This document shows positions 12,463-23,917 of a stretch of 64,000 bases of DNA, piece after piece. Position numbers and translations under genes: made by a program. The notes below the pieces were generated by a model. It did no database searches and was not told where the DNA came from. It saw only the letters and a list, made by a program, of their open reading frames with translations. The DNA lies in contig NZ_JAHCPS010000004.1 in NCBI RefSeq assembly GCF_021366795.1, forward strand, positions 124,001-188,000, written 5' to 3'. The stretch comes from Macrococcoides caseolyticum. GTDB taxonomy: Bacteria > Bacillota > Bacilli > Staphylococcales > Staphylococcaceae. Each line of letters opens with the position of its first letter. The first letter of the stretch is position 1.

Positions 12463-13233
12463 TTATTTAAACATTGTACCATACGTAATGCGAATCTTGT
12501 CTTTTTTCGTACGGTCACCTATTGCTTCTATTCTACCACGACCATATCCCTTAATTGAAATTAAATCGTTTGTCTCAACATTGAAACTGGTCTTATCAAT
12601 CACGACATGATTCACTTTAACATGCTCTGCTTCAATGTGTTTTTGTGCAATGCTACGGGATTTATTTATCATTAATGCAACGATATTATCTAGCCTTAAA
12701 CTCGCAACCGTTGATTGATGAGTTGTAAAGTCCTCAGTCACGTCAAGCATATCAGCAGAGTCAATCTCATTTAATCGGATGGTTGAGCCTTTTAACTGCG
12801 TTAAATTCTGAAATACATAGTCCTTGAGATGACGCGCGATAACAAATTGTACTTTATCACCGATGATAATGTCGCCTAAAAAATCACGTTTAAAGCCGAT
12901 AGACATTAAAGCACCTAATACATTCCGATGCGTTAGTGTCACAAACTTATCCGCGTATTTTATTTCTATCACAGCGATTTCAAAATCATCATTACTGACA
13001 TCATGATAATCTGGATAGATAAGTGCACGAACGCGTTCGCGTTCACCACGACCACCATTAAAAGCAACGTGTAAATCCGTTCGATTAACAAGTGTTGTTA
13101 ATATAAATTGTTGACGTGGGTCCAGAAAATGGGTTAATACAGGTGAATAATAAGTGGCTGCACGTTCAACTAAACCTTCTAAAAATTTTACAACTTCTAT
13201 CTCTTCACTTCTAAAGTGCTGATATAAATTCAT
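12463..13233 (-). CDS. ylmH: S4-domain RNA-binding protein YlmH
   Basis: RNA-binding protein of the division cluster; in Bacillus YlmH/RqcP family members bind the 50S subunit in ribosome-associated quality control. It has 256 residues, with an N-terminal YlmH domain and a C-terminal S4 domain at about 180-245 (LRLDNIVALMINKSRSIAQK, HVKVNHVVIDK). The start MNLYQHFRSEEIE follows GGAGTGAGCGAGAG; a longer upstream frame lies over a terminator hairpin and was rejected. The role in quality control is inferred from the family. Confidence 0.9.
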   Translation of the reverse strand: MNLYQHFRSEEIEVVKFLEGLVERAATYYSPVLTHFLDPRQQFILTTLVNRTDLHVAFNGGRGERERVRALIYPDYHDVSNDDFEIAVIEIKYADKFVTLTHRNVLGALMSIGFKRDFLGDIIIGDKVQFVIARHLKDYVFQNLTQLKGSTIRLNEIDSADMLDVTEDFTTHQSTVASLRLDNIVALMINKSRSIAQKHIEAEHVKVNHVVIDKTSFNVETNDLISIKGYGRGRIEAIGDRTKKDKIRITYGTMFK

Positions 13234-13253
13234 CTCTCGCTCACTCCAACATG

Positions 13254-13281
13254 AAAAAAATCTCATCAAGATGAGATTTTA
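13254..13281 (-). terminator. Hairpin with T run between yggT and ylmH
   Basis: Minus-strand AAAATCTCATC-TT-GATGAGATTTT followed by Ts, between the yggT stop and the ylmH ribosome binding site. It looks like an intrinsic terminator inside the operon, so ylmH-divIVA may be made at a lower level or from another promoter. Confidence 0.75.
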
Positions 13282-13286
13282 ATCGA

Positions 13287-13580
13287 CTATAAAAAATAAG
13301 GTGCAATCATATTAAAAATTGCTGCAAGTCCTGTCATAAAAAATCTTAAGAATATCAATGCTGCAATACTAGAAATATCAATCATACCAATCGGTGGAAT
13401 TAATCGTCTAAATGGTTCTAAAAATGGTTCATATATTTTACTCATCCACTCGCCAACGACTGATTCTCTTAAACCTGGTACCCATGACATAAAGAAATAA
13501 ATGACCATGCCAATCGTATAGACATTAATCGCATTCAAAATAAAGTTCATTATCATAACAACGATTTCATAAGTACTCAT
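13287..13580 (-). CDS. ylmG: YggT family membrane protein
   Basis: Small integral membrane protein, 97 residues, with two YggT-type hydrophobic segments (MIMNFILNAINVYTIGMVIY and near the C-terminus AALIFLRFFMTGLAAIFN). The family motif EPFLEPFRRLIPPIGMIDIS is in between. It is linked to septum and nucleoid placement in other bacteria, but its biochemical role is unknown. The start overlaps the sepF stop by one base (TAATG), so it should be coupled to sepF. Confidence 0.92.
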   Translation of the reverse strand: MSTYEIVVMIMNFILNAINVYTIGMVIYFFMSWVPGLRESVVGEWMSKIYEPFLEPFRRLIPPIGMIDISSIAALIFLRFFMTGLAAIFNMIAPYFL

Positions 13581-14128
13581 TAAAATTCCTCACGCTCTTT
13601 GTAATCTTCTGGTGCTTCAAGCATTTCAGTAATTGAACCTGCAACTTCCACATTGTCAGGCGTACATAGGAAAATATCTACACCGATACGCTGTATATCG
13701 CCACCAATCGCATAAACTGTACCACTTAAGAAATCAATGATTCGTTTCGCTGAAATCTTATCGATACGTTGTAAATTCACTAACGTTGCACGACGATTCT
13801 TTAATTCGTCCGCGATGTCTTGTGTATCACTAAAGACACGCGGTTCAAATAAACATACTTTTGACATCCCTGTTGAGGGCGTTTCATGGATATTTACAAC
13901 ATTATTCTGTGCCACTTTTCGCTCATTCACTTTCGATTTAGTCTGAACAGTCTCAGGTTTTGGACGATAGACTGTTGATTGTTTTGCAAATTTTCTTTCA
14001 GGTGTCTTGATATCTTTTTTTTCTTTTTCAACATGTTCTACTGCTTTCTTTGGTGTGTTCTCTTCATACACAACTTCTTCTTCATCTTCATATACAAAAA
14101 ATCCTTTAAATACATCTTTAATGGCCAT
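13580..14128 (-). CDS. sepF: Cell-division protein SepF
   Basis: Membrane anchor and bundler of FtsZ that works alongside FtsA. It has 182 residues: an N-terminal amphipathic helix ([15 protein letters not shown]), a charged low-complexity linker (about 20-90), and the conserved DUF552 core from about 95 ([20 protein letters not shown] through [19 protein letters not shown]). The start MAIKDVF follows AGGAGGAGACTT. A 26-residue upstream extension overlaps ylmE and was dropped. Confidence 0.96.
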   Translation of the reverse strand: MAIKDVFKGFFVYEDEEEVVYEENTPKKAVEHVEKEKKDIKTPERKFAKQSTVYRPKPETVQTKSKVNERKVAQNNVVNIHETPSTGMSKVCLFEPRVFSDTQDIADELKNRRATLVNLQRIDKISAKRIIDFLSGTVYAIGGDIQRIGVDIFLCTPDNVEVAGSITEMLEAPEDYKEREEF

Positions 14129-14138
14129 AAGTCTCCTC

Positions 14139-14801
14139 CTAACCGACGAGTTTCGTACCGATACGAATAAACGTCGCACCTTCTTCAATTGCGATTTTGT
14201 AATCATTACTCATACCCATTGATGTTTCAGTGCACGGTGCATGCGGTAATCCTAATGCTAGTATTGCCATCTGTAGTTGTTTCAATTGTTTAAAATATGA
14301 TCTGATTTCATCTTCACTTGCTTCAAGTGGTGCCATTGTCATCAATCCGACGACTTCAATTTTATCATATTTTGACAAACTTTGGGTAAATTCATAAACT
14401 TCATCTGCTGGTATACCATGTTTACTTTCTTCACCACTAACGTTAACTTGAATAAAGCATTTTACTTTTTTCTCGGCACGTTTGTTAATTTCCTGTGCTA
14501 AACTGATGCGATCAAGTGAATGTAAATAGTCCACATGATGAATAACATCTTTTACTTTTCTCGTTTGAAGTGAACCAATAAAATGCATTGTAACGTCATT
14601 GAAGTGATGACGTTTTTCAAGAAATCCTTCAATTCTATTTTCACCTAAGTGCATAATCCCCGCATCAATAGCTTCTTGTGCACGTTCCATTGTAACATAT
14701 TTTGTGACAGCAATTAATGTCGGCGTATTCTGATAAGGTGATTTTTCAATACTATCATTGATTTCAGATTGTATTTGCTGTAAATTATCTTTTACGCTCA
14801 T
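14139..14801 (-). CDS. ylmE: YggS/YlmE family pyridoxal-phosphate-binding protein
   Basis: PLP homeostasis protein (PROSC family). The fold III PLP lysine is in the motif TLIAVTKYV at about residue 30. [28 protein letters not shown] and GLMTMAPL are the other family blocks, and the C-terminus has [25 protein letters not shown]. 220 residues. No catalytic reaction is established for the family. Its start lies 16 bp inside the end of ylmD. Confidence 0.95.
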   Translation of the reverse strand: MSVKDNLQQIQSEINDSIEKSPYQNTPTLIAVTKYVTMERAQEAIDAGIMHLGENRIEGFLEKRHHFNDVTMHFIGSLQTRKVKDVIHHVDYLHSLDRISLAQEINKRAEKKVKCFIQVNVSGEESKHGIPADEVYEFTQSLSKYDKIEVVGLMTMAPLEASEDEIRSYFKQLKQLQMAILALGLPHAPCTETSMGMSNDYKIAIEEGATFIRIGTKLVG

Positions 14802-15591
14802 GATTATCCCTCGTTCCTATGTAAGCTAACATTCTACCCGTTTTTCCCTTTTCTAAACGATACGAGAAAAACGCATCATTTTCAGTAGATGTACAGCGCT
14901 TTGATACTGTTATGTGTTCAGGTGATATACCTGCATGGATTGCGATACGTCGATTAATTTCCTGTAGATTGATGGCATACATTTGATTGTCATTGCTTTT
15001 AAAACAATCCTCTAACCCTAGATTTAAGGCTATAAATTTTGATTTAATATCTTCATTGACCTCATAACAAGGCGCACTGACAGATGGCCCAATAATTACG
15101 CGCAACTGTGATTTATCACCATCATAGGCATGAATTAATCGCTCTAAAATCATTCCTACAGTACCGCGCCACCCAGCATGACCTAAAGCAATAAAATCAT
15201 CACTATTACTAAAAAGATAGACTGGCACACAATCGGCAAAACACATTGTCAGAAGTATGCCTTTATGATAGGTATACAATCCATCAATATCTTCCCACTG
15301 ATCGGTTAATGCACGAACATTCATCCCTTTATCTTCAGGGCGTACAAGTTGTATACGATTACCATGCTTTTGAATTGGAAAGACCCAGTTTGTCGTATCG
15401 AAATCAATTTCAGACGCAACGATGTCCTGATTATGATGCACATTAGCGATTTCATCATCAATATATAATGCCATATTTAAGCTAAATTCATTATATGGAC
15501 TGATACCACCATGACGGCTCGTAATCCCAATCACTTTATTATAGTCATTTTGTACATTAAATGTATGTTGCTTTAATTGAAATGGTTCCAT
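14785..15591 (-). CDS. pgeF: Multicopper-oxidase-like YlmD/PgeF family protein
   Basis: Member of the DUF152 family ('laccase domain'). Relatives act as purine nucleoside phosphorylase/adenosine deaminase or as peptidoglycan editing factor, and many databases call them polyphenol oxidase. It has 268 residues. The metal/active-site blocks are visible: FADCVPVYLFS, GHAGWRGTVGMI, and IGPSVSAPCYEV. The start MEPFQLKQHTF follows GGAGGCGTAT. It is first of the pgeF-ylmE-sepF-yggT-ylmH-divIVA run after the ftsZ terminator. True substrate in this organism unknown. Confidence 0.88.
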   Translation of the reverse strand: MEPFQLKQHTFNVQNDYNKVIGITSRHGGISPYNEFSLNMALYIDDEIANVHHNQDIVASEIDFDTTNWVFPIQKHGNRIQLVRPEDKGMNVRALTDQWEDIDGLYTYHKGILLTMCFADCVPVYLFSNSDDFIALGHAGWRGTVGMILERLIHAYDGDKSQLRVIIGPSVSAPCYEVNEDIKSKFIALNLGLEDCFKSNDNQMYAINLQEINRRIAIHAGISPEHITVSKRCTSTENDAFFSYRLEKGKTGRMLAYIGTRDNHERKR

Positions 15592-15617
15592 ATACGCCTC
15601 CAAATACCCTATTATAT

Positions 15618-15665
15618 AAAAACCGAACAAACAAAGCTCAAAAGGCGACTTATGTTTGTTCGGTA
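15618..15665 (-). terminator. Terminator after ftsZ
   Basis: Minus-strand ACCGAACAAACA and TGTTTGTTCGGT form a 12-bp stem followed by Ts, 25 bp after the ftsZ stop. Confidence 0.9.
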
Positions 15666-15689
15666 TATGTGTTTATAAATACAAGTTCA

Positions 15690-16820
15690 TTATCTTCTGC
15701 GACGACGTGGACGATCTTTTAAGAAACCTGGTACATCTAAGTCTTCTCTTGCAGCTTCTCTTTCAGGTTGTGGTTGTGATTGTGATTGTGTTACTGTTTC
15801 AGAACGCACTTCACGTTCACGTGGTGCTTGTGTTGCACCAAATGTCGGCGCTACATTACGTGTTGGTTTGTCATTAAAACCAGTCGCAATTACTGTTACT
15901 ACGATTTCATCTTGTAATTCAGGGTTAATCACTGTACCGAAGATCATGTTTACATCTTCATCTGCAGCATCCTGAACGATATCAGCTGCTTCCTGCGCTT
16001 CAAATAATGTTAATGATTCTCCACCTGTGATATTCATTAACACACCTTGTGCACCAACAATTGAAGTTTCAAGTAATGGAGAAGAAATTGCTTTTTTCGC
16101 AGCTTCAATTGCTCTATTTTCACCACTTGATACACCAATACCCATTAATGCTGAACCTTGGTTACTCATGATTGTTTTCACATCGGCAAAGTCTAAGTTA
16201 ACTTCACCAGATACTGCGATTAAGTCTGAAATACCTTGTACACCTTGACGTAACACATTATCCGCTTCTTTGAATGCTTCCATCATTGGCGTTGACTTAT
16301 CAACGATGTCTAAAAGACGATCATTTGGAATAACGATTAATGTATCAACTGCAGCTTTCATAGCTTCAACACCAGCAGCCGCTTGTGTTTGACGCTTACG
16401 ACCTTCAAATGAGAATGGACGAGTAACAACACCGACTGTTAATGCGCCCATTTCTTTAGCAATCTTGGCAACAACTGGTGCTGCACCAGTACCTGTACCG
16501 CCACCCATACCAGCAGTTACAAATACCATATCCGCACCTTGAATTGCATCTTCAATTTGCTCACGAGATTCTTCAGCAGCTTTTTTACCGATTTCAGGAT
16601 TTGCACCGGCACCAAGACCACGCGTTAGTTTCTCACCAATCTGGATCTTAGAAGTTGCTTTAGATAAATTTAAAGCTTGGCCATCTGTATTAATCGCAAT
16701 AAATTCTACGTTATTCATACCGTGATCGATCATTCGGTTTACGGCATTATTACCACCGCCCCCAACACCGATTACTTTTAAATTTGCTAAGTGATTAAAG
16801 CCTTGTTCAAATTCTAACAT
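15690..16820 (-). CDS. ftsZ: Cell-division GTPase FtsZ
   Basis: Tubulin-like GTPase that forms the Z-ring. It has 376 residues. The N-terminal motif [15 protein letters not shown] is present. The tubulin signature [16 protein letters not shown] is at about residue 105 and the T7 catalytic loop [11 protein letters not shown] at about 208. A disordered Q/E/R-rich linker follows, then the C-terminal conserved peptide [17 protein letters not shown] that binds FtsA/SepF and ends in five arginines. The ATG has AGGAGGAAAATTGA upstream. 30 bp after ftsA; followed by a strong terminator. Confidence 0.98.
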   Translation of the reverse strand: MLEFEQGFNHLANLKVIGVGGGGNNAVNRMIDHGMNNVEFIAINTDGQALNLSKATSKIQIGEKLTRGLGAGANPEIGKKAAEESREQIEDAIQGADMVFVTAGMGGGTGTGAAPVVAKIAKEMGALTVGVVTRPFSFEGRKRQTQAAAGVEAMKAAVDTLIVIPNDRLLDIVDKSTPMMEAFKEADNVLRQGVQGISDLIAVSGEVNLDFADVKTIMSNQGSALMGIGVSSGENRAIEAAKKAISSPLLETSIVGAQGVLMNITGGESLTLFEAQEAADIVQDAADEDVNMIFGTVINPELQDEIVVTVIATGFNDKPTRNVAPTFGATQAPREREVRSETVTQSQSQPQPEREAAREDLDVPGFLKDRPRRRRR

Positions 16821-16850
16821 TCAATTTTCCTCCTATATTGTGGCCAATTA

Positions 16851-18275
<1,425 letters not shown>

Positions 18276-18370
18276 CTATCAATATTACATTATAGACTTT
18301 TTTCAGAAAACTATAAACGCTTTTTTTCTCAATAAAAAATTTTTTTTACGTTAAATTGAAAAATTGTCTA

Positions 18371-19270
18371 TCATTCTTCTTTTGACTTACTTTCTTTCAC
18401 TTCATTTAATTGATTTTTTAAATCCTGAACAGCTTTTTCGACTTTTTCTTTTTCTTTTGATGCATTTGCTTTCATTTCTGATTCCATTTCCAGTCTGCGT
18501 GCTTCAGCCTTTTTAGATTCATAAGGAATAAAGACTGCGCCAACTTCGAGGTCAATAATTCCCGGCTTAATGATTTTACCAGATTGATCGCGCTTAATGT
18601 TTTTTGACATACTTGGGTAATAATCTAATTTATCGGATATCGTACGTAAATCACCTATAACTTCAATACCATCTTTCATAAATAACTGAATACGATTTGA
18701 TGCCTGTTCATTAGGCATGAAATTAATCTCAGAAATTTGGTTAACAATGGCAGGCTTTGTTGACTCTAGTATTTTAACAAGTTTATTGAGTTCTTTGTTT
18801 CCAAAATTATTAATCAAGGGGGCATTAAATGGTGTTTGATATTTGAAGTCATGTAGTATCTGTCCATTTTCAAGTACCGGATGAAAATCACTACCACTTG
18901 GTATCACGCCAATGACTTTATATTCTTCCACTTCGATCGTAACTTCATTTGGAAATGCGCGTTTCACCTGCACTGACTTTATCCCATCTAAATATTCAAT
19001 CTGGCTGATGATTTCACCTGTATCAAGACTATAAATTCTATCCGTTTTGCTAATATCTGCTTTTTTCAGGATAGATGGCTTACTGTTAAGCGTTGTATCA
19101 TTGACCGTAACTTTATGAACATAACTTATGCCAGTGAACATATACAATAAAATCATGGTTACAATTGCGACGATGAGTAAAAATAACGTCAGCTGGATAC
19201 GTTGCCTTTTTTTACGGCGTCTTTTTTTCTCGGCGATGTATTGCGGCGTCTCAATAATTGATTGTGTCAT
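18371..19270 (-). CDS. divIB: Cell-division protein DivIB/FtsQ
   Basis: Bitopic divisome protein. It has 299 residues: a basic cytoplasmic N-tail (KKRRRKKRQRIQ), one membrane segment (about 28-48, LTLFLLIVAIVTMILLYMF), a POTRA domain beginning VHKVTVNDTTLNSK, the beta domain, and a Lys/Glu-rich coiled tail. It is shorter than S. aureus DivIB (about 440), mostly because the cytoplasmic N-tail is short. The ribosome binding site is weak and translation probably depends on murD, 3 bp upstream. Confidence 0.93.
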   Translation of the reverse strand: MTQSIIETPQYIAEKKRRRKKRQRIQLTLFLLIVAIVTMILLYMFTGISYVHKVTVNDTTLNSKPSILKKADISKTDRIYSLDTGEIISQIEYLDGIKSVQVKRAFPNEVTIEVEEYKVIGVIPSGSDFHPVLENGQILHDFKYQTPFNAPLINNFGNKELNKLVKILESTKPAIVNQISEINFMPNEQASNRIQLFMKDGIEVIGDLRTISDKLDYYPSMSKNIKRDQSGKIIKPGIIDLEVGAVFIPYESKKAEARRLEMESEMKANASKEKEKVEKAVQDLKNQLNEVKESKSKEE

Positions 19271-19273
19271 AAA

Positions 19274-20611
19274 TTATATCAACTTCACTTGTGAAATGAA
19301 GTCTTCTCCTCTTACTTCATATGTCGAATATTGATCCCAGCTTGCACAAGCCGGACTAAGGAGTACTGTATCACCTGCTTGTGTATACTGTGTTGTCTTC
19401 TTCACCGCATCTTTTACATCCATACATACTGTATACGGGATATGATGTTCATTTGCAAAAGCCACCAGTTTGTCCGTTGTCTGCCCGAAGATATACATAT
19501 GCTTAACATTGCTGACATGCGTATTTAAATCTTCAAAGCCGTTTCCTCGGTCTAATCCTCCACATAACCAGTGAATCGGATGCTTAAAAGCATCGAGTGC
19601 GAATGTCGTGGCAAGCGTGTTCGTTGCTTTAGAATCATTGTAATATTTCACGCCTTGTTTTGTGGTCACAAACTGCAATCGGTGCTTTATACCTTCAAAG
19701 GTCTTTAATGTTTGAATGATGGCTTCATTTGGGATGTGACTGAGTTTAGCTGCTGCAACACTGGCGAGTACATTTTCAAGATTATGTGCACCAGGCAATA
19801 CAATATCACTGACATCAAGAATGAATTCATCTTTAAAATAGACTTTATCCTCTAATATATACGCCCCGTTGGTTTTTCGTTCTGTATTAAAATAAATTAC
19901 TTCACTTTCGATTGCAACATTTTCCAGTAACTGTTTTTGTTTTTCATTGAAGATGAGAAAATCATCATTTGTTTGATTTTTAGCGATATTAAGCTTTGCT
20001 TCTACATAAGCATCTTGTGTTCCGTGATAATCCAGATGCGCTGAATAAATATTGGTTACCAGTGCGATATGCGGACGAAATGTATCAATCCCCATCAGCT
20101 GGAATGATGATAATTCAGTAATTAATGTGTCTTGTGGTTGTGCAGATTGTGCGACTAGAGACGCGACATATCCAATATTGCCACATAACAAACCTTTTTT
20201 AGCACTATGGTTAAACATATCGCCAATTAATGATGTCACTGTCGTTTTGCCGTTTGTCCCTGTAATACCAATAATACTTCCTTCATTAATTTGATATGCA
20301 AGTTCAACTTCAGTCAATATCGGTATATTTCTGTTGATAGCTTCCTGTATCAATGGAATCGTATATGGAATACCAGGATTCTTAATGATGTAGTAAATCC
20401 CATCAAGCAATGTTAACGGATGATGCCCACTTTCTACACGAATCCCCATTCCCTCTAATTCAAGTGCTTCTTTCGTTCCACTTACGTCACTACCGTCATT
20501 TACCGTAACGATCGCACCAAGTTGATGTAATAATTTTGCAGTCTCATAACCACTCTTACCAAGCCCCAAAACTAAAATCGGTTTACCTTCATAATTTGTA
20601 ATGTGTTTCAT
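19274..20611 (-). CDS. murD: UDP-N-acetylmuramoyl-L-alanine--D-glutamate ligase
   Basis: Adds D-glutamate to UDP-MurNAc-L-Ala in peptidoglycan precursor synthesis (cytoplasm). It has 445 residues. The N-terminal Rossmann motif VLGLGKSGYETAKLL, the ATP P-loop GITGTNGKTTVTSLIGDM and the Mur-ligase region YYNDSKATNTLATTFAL are present, and C-terminal LLSPACASWDQYSTYEVRG is typical of MurD. GGGAGTGAATTAG, the end of mraY, serves as its ribosome binding site. Confidence 0.98.
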   Translation of the reverse strand: MKHITNYEGKPILVLGLGKSGYETAKLLHQLGAIVTVNDGSDVSGTKEALELEGMGIRVESGHHPLTLLDGIYYIIKNPGIPYTIPLIQEAINRNIPILTEVELAYQINEGSIIGITGTNGKTTVTSLIGDMFNHSAKKGLLCGNIGYVASLVAQSAQPQDTLITELSSFQLMGIDTFRPHIALVTNIYSAHLDYHGTQDAYVEAKLNIAKNQTNDDFLIFNEKQKQLLENVAIESEVIYFNTERKTNGAYILEDKVYFKDEFILDVSDIVLPGAHNLENVLASVAAAKLSHIPNEAIIQTLKTFEGIKHRLQFVTTKQGVKYYNDSKATNTLATTFALDAFKHPIHWLCGGLDRGNGFEDLNTHVSNVKHMYIFGQTTDKLVAFANEHHIPYTVCMDVKDAVKKTTQYTQAGDTVLLSPACASWDQYSTYEVRGEDFISQVKLI

Positions 20612-21580
20612 CTAATTCACTCCCAGATAAATACCAATGAGTCCTGAAATTAATCCAACTGTCCAGAACACAATGACGATTTTCCATTCACTCCAGCCAC
20701 CTAACTCAAAGTGATGATGCAATGGACTCATTCTGAAAATACGTTTACCAGTTAATTTGAACGATGTGACTTGCATCATAACGGATAACGTTTCTAATAC
20801 AAATACCAGCCCGATAAAAATTAATGTCATTTCCTGATTTAACATAATCGATACCGTCGCTATAATTCCACCTAACGCTAATGAACCTGTATCACCCATA
20901 AATAATTTGGCTTTATATTTGTTGTAAATCAAGAAACCGCATAAACTTCCAATTAAAATGGCTAAATAATACATCATACCTTGACTCATCGTGTGATGTG
21001 CCAAGTAGAAATAACAACTAAACGCGATAATCGATAAACCCGTTGCTAATCCATCGAGGCCATCTGTTAAATTGACTGCATTTGAGAATCCAACTTGCCA
21101 GAAAATAATAAACACAACATAGAATACAGATAAAGGAATACTCATATCTGTGAACGGTAAATTAATTTCATTTGCTAACGTTAATAAATTCAAACCATTG
21201 CTTACAATATAGAAAATAACCGCAATAAATATCTGGAATAAAAACTTTTGTTTAGAAGTTAACCCCTGGTTATTTTTCTTTACAACAATGATATAGTCAT
21301 CTACAAATCCAATCAATCCAAATCCTAACGTGACAAGGATTAAGAGGATAATCGGACCATTATCTTCAACAAAAAAACATGCAATGCTGCTTAGAATGAT
21401 TGTTGAAATGAGGAATGTTAATCCCCCCATCGTCGGCGTTCCACTTTTCTGTTGATGACTTTGTGGCCCTTCCTCACGAATGGATTGTCCAAACTTCATT
21501 CGTTTTAATAACGGAATAAATAGCGGGACTAAAATTGCGGTTAAAATAAATCCAATAACACCAAAAATAAATGCATTCAT
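20612..21580 (-). CDS. mraY: Phospho-N-acetylmuramoyl-pentapeptide transferase
   Basis: Makes lipid I by moving phospho-MurNAc-pentapeptide to undecaprenyl phosphate. It has 322 residues and about ten membrane segments. The family motifs FGQSIREEGPQSHQQKSGTP, FVDDYIIVVKKNNQGL, NLTDGLDGLATGLS and the histidine block SPLHHHFELGGW are all present. I use the ATG ending at 21580, which matches the staphylococcal N-terminus. An in-frame GTG lies 9 bp upstream. AAAGGA is separated from either start by a small hairpin (see findings). Confidence 0.95.
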   Translation of the reverse strand: MNAFIFGVIGFILTAILVPLFIPLLKRMKFGQSIREEGPQSHQQKSGTPTMGGLTFLISTIILSSIACFFVEDNGPIILLILVTLGFGLIGFVDDYIIVVKKNNQGLTSKQKFLFQIFIAVIFYIVSNGLNLLTLANEINLPFTDMSIPLSVFYVVFIIFWQVGFSNAVNLTDGLDGLATGLSIIAFSCYFYLAHHTMSQGMMYYLAILIGSLCGFLIYNKYKAKLFMGDTGSLALGGIIATVSIMLNQEMTLIFIGLVFVLETLSVMMQVTSFKLTGKRIFRMSPLHHHFELGGWSEWKIVIVFWTVGLISGLIGIYLGVN

Positions 21581-21613
21581 ATCGTTCACTTATCAGTAAT
21601 CACTGATTCCTTT

Positions 21614-23917
21614 CTATTCAGTAGTTTTCGTTTCTGAATTGCCTTCAGTACTGCTTGCTTTATCATTATTATCATTTTCTTTAGCTTTCGTTTCAGCTTC
21701 AAGTTGTTTTTTTAATGCCTTTTCTTCATCTTTCTTAACAGCATCGATGATATTATCGTATGCCGGTGACTGTTTGAGCGGATCAAGTGAGTCCATTGAA
21801 ACCGTTATTTTATCGCCTTTTTTCAATTTTTCACCTGGGTCGATTGATTGCTTCACAACATAACCGCTGCCATCAAATTGAACTTTAACCTCTGTTAATG
21901 CTTCAAACATTAATAAATCACGTTTAGACCACCCTGTCATATCCGGTGCTGTGATTTGATCATCTGTCAACAGGAAGATTTTATCACCTTTTAGTAATTC
22001 AGTGTCGTGCGGTACCTGTGCCGTAACATTTTTGCCATTACCTATTACGACTGGATTAAACCCTGCACCTTCAATTTCACTGGTTGCTTTATCAATATTC
22101 ATGCTGGTTTTATCTTTAATCGTATCTGATAATTTATTCGTTTTATTTTTCGTTTCTCCAACATCCAGGTATTTCAATGTATTCTCCATCAATGGTTTAT
22201 AGCCTTCAGATACACCAATATTGTATGCTTCTCCAGCATTTTTTTGTGCCAGACTCATGCCGTAATAGATGATTACGCGTGGGTTCTTAGCGGGTGCATA
22301 CCCCATAAAGCTCACCATATATGGTTGATAACCTTGCACATACCCACCATTTTTCGTATCAGGTACTTGAGCGGTACCGGTTTTACCTGCGATTTTATAA
22401 TCATCGATGCGATAACTATATGCATGCATTTCTGAGCCATAGACGACATCGTATAATGCTTTCATCGTTTCTTTCGCTGTATTTTTCGAAATCGGCTGAC
22501 CAACGACTTTGCGCTTACCTTGATAGACGATACTTTTATCAGGGCTTACGATATCCTTAACAAAATAAGGCGCTAACATTTTACCTTCATTGACAATCGC
22601 TGTCTGTGCCTGAATCATCTGTGCTGGACTTACTGTTGTTGATTGCCCAAACGCTGAAACCTTCTTACTCAGCTCATCTCCCCACGAAATATGCCCCGAT
22701 ACTTCAGATTCAAATAAAGAGCCCGTCGAACGACCAAAACCGAACTTCTCATAGTACGCTTTCATCTTATCTGTACCAACATCGTCTTGTAATTTCATCA
22801 TTAACACGTTAGAAGATAACTGGAAGCCTTTATTCATAGAGATCATACCCCATCCCACATCATTCCAGTCGGAAATGACACTACCGGCAATTTCTCGTTC
22901 ACCAGATTTATATTTTTCTTTCGGATGGTATTTCCCTTCTTCTATAGCAGCAGCGAGTCCAAATGTCTTAAACGTTGAACCTGGCTCGTATGTATTTTGA
23001 TACAAGTCATTTGCCCACTTTTCACCAAAATTCTCACGTGTTTGCGGGTTAAAGGTTGGGCGCTGACCATAACCTAAAATTTCACCCGTCTTAGCATCTG
23101 TCACAACAGCAAATAAATCTTTAGGTGCATAACGTTTCACCATCGCATCAAGCGAATCTTCAACAAAGATTTGTATATTTTTGTCAATAGTTAGATTCAC
23201 ATTATCGCCATTCACAGCGGGTATCACATTGCCTGACTTTGGGAGTACATATTGCCAAATGTCTTGTTTATAACTTGTCTTACCTGCTTTTCCTGACAAA
23301 TAAGTATCAAAGATTTTCTCAACACCCATCATCCCTTGTATTTGGTTTGTATCAGGATTTTTCTCAGCATAACCGACTAAATGAGAAGCAAAATTACCAT
23401 TCGGATAAAATCGTTTCTTCTCAGAAAAGAAAGTTATTCCAGGTAATTTTAATTGTTCAATTTCTTTTTTCTGATTAAATGATAAATCTTTACCTGCTTT
23501 TCCAAATTCAACTTGAAATGCCTTTTTAGTATTTAATGTTTTTAAGATTTCTTTATAGGGCATATCGATGATTTTACTTAAAGCTTTTGCAGTTTTTTTC
23601 TTATCCACTACATGGCGTTTAGGCTTACCTTTTTGACTCATACGTTTATCCAGTACAGCCACAAGTTTATATGACTCAATATCTTCTGCTAATACTGCTC
23701 CATTACGGTCTAATATCTTCCCTCGGACAGGTTGATTGACAATACTACGGACGTATTTCTCACTTGCGCGCATTGATAAATCCTGACCACTGGAATGACC
23801 TGTAACCATCACAAAGGCATATTTCAAAATCAATGAAAAAAAGAGCAGTCCGAATAACAATACTAAAAGGACCGCTCCTATTTTATTTTTTCTTATTTTA
23901 AGCTTAGTTCGTGACAT
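21614..23917 (-). CDS. pbpA: Class B penicillin-binding protein 1 with PASTA domains
   Basis: Divisome transpeptidase of the PBP1/FtsI type. It has 767 residues: a basic tail and one membrane anchor (about 12-35), the dimerisation domain, and the transpeptidase domain with EPGSTFKTFG (SxxK Ser near 320), SSN at about 370 and AGKTGTAQVPD at about 505. Two C-terminal PASTA repeats follow (about 600-720), then a Lys/Glu-rich tail. S. aureus PBP1 is 744 residues. Start follows AAAGGTAGTGCAAAAAA and overlaps ftsL by 14 bp. Confidence 0.97.
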   Translation of the reverse strand: MSRTKLKIRKNKIGAVLLVLLFGLLFFSLILKYAFVMVTGHSSGQDLSMRASEKYVRSIVNQPVRGKILDRNGAVLAEDIESYKLVAVLDKRMSQKGKPKRHVVDKKKTAKALSKIIDMPYKEILKTLNTKKAFQVEFGKAGKDLSFNQKKEIEQLKLPGITFFSEKKRFYPNGNFASHLVGYAEKNPDTNQIQGMMGVEKIFDTYLSGKAGKTSYKQDIWQYVLPKSGNVIPAVNGDNVNLTIDKNIQIFVEDSLDAMVKRYAPKDLFAVVTDAKTGEILGYGQRPTFNPQTRENFGEKWANDLYQNTYEPGSTFKTFGLAAAIEEGKYHPKEKYKSGEREIAGSVISDWNDVGWGMISMNKGFQLSSNVLMMKLQDDVGTDKMKAYYEKFGFGRSTGSLFESEVSGHISWGDELSKKVSAFGQSTTVSPAQMIQAQTAIVNEGKMLAPYFVKDIVSPDKSIVYQGKRKVVGQPISKNTAKETMKALYDVVYGSEMHAYSYRIDDYKIAGKTGTAQVPDTKNGGYVQGYQPYMVSFMGYAPAKNPRVIIYYGMSLAQKNAGEAYNIGVSEGYKPLMENTLKYLDVGETKNKTNKLSDTIKDKTSMNIDKATSEIEGAGFNPVVIGNGKNVTAQVPHDTELLKGDKIFLLTDDQITAPDMTGWSKRDLLMFEALTEVKVQFDGSGYVVKQSIDPGEKLKKGDKITVSMDSLDPLKQSPAYDNIIDAVKKDEEKALKKQLEAETKAKENDNNDKASSTEGNSETKTTE

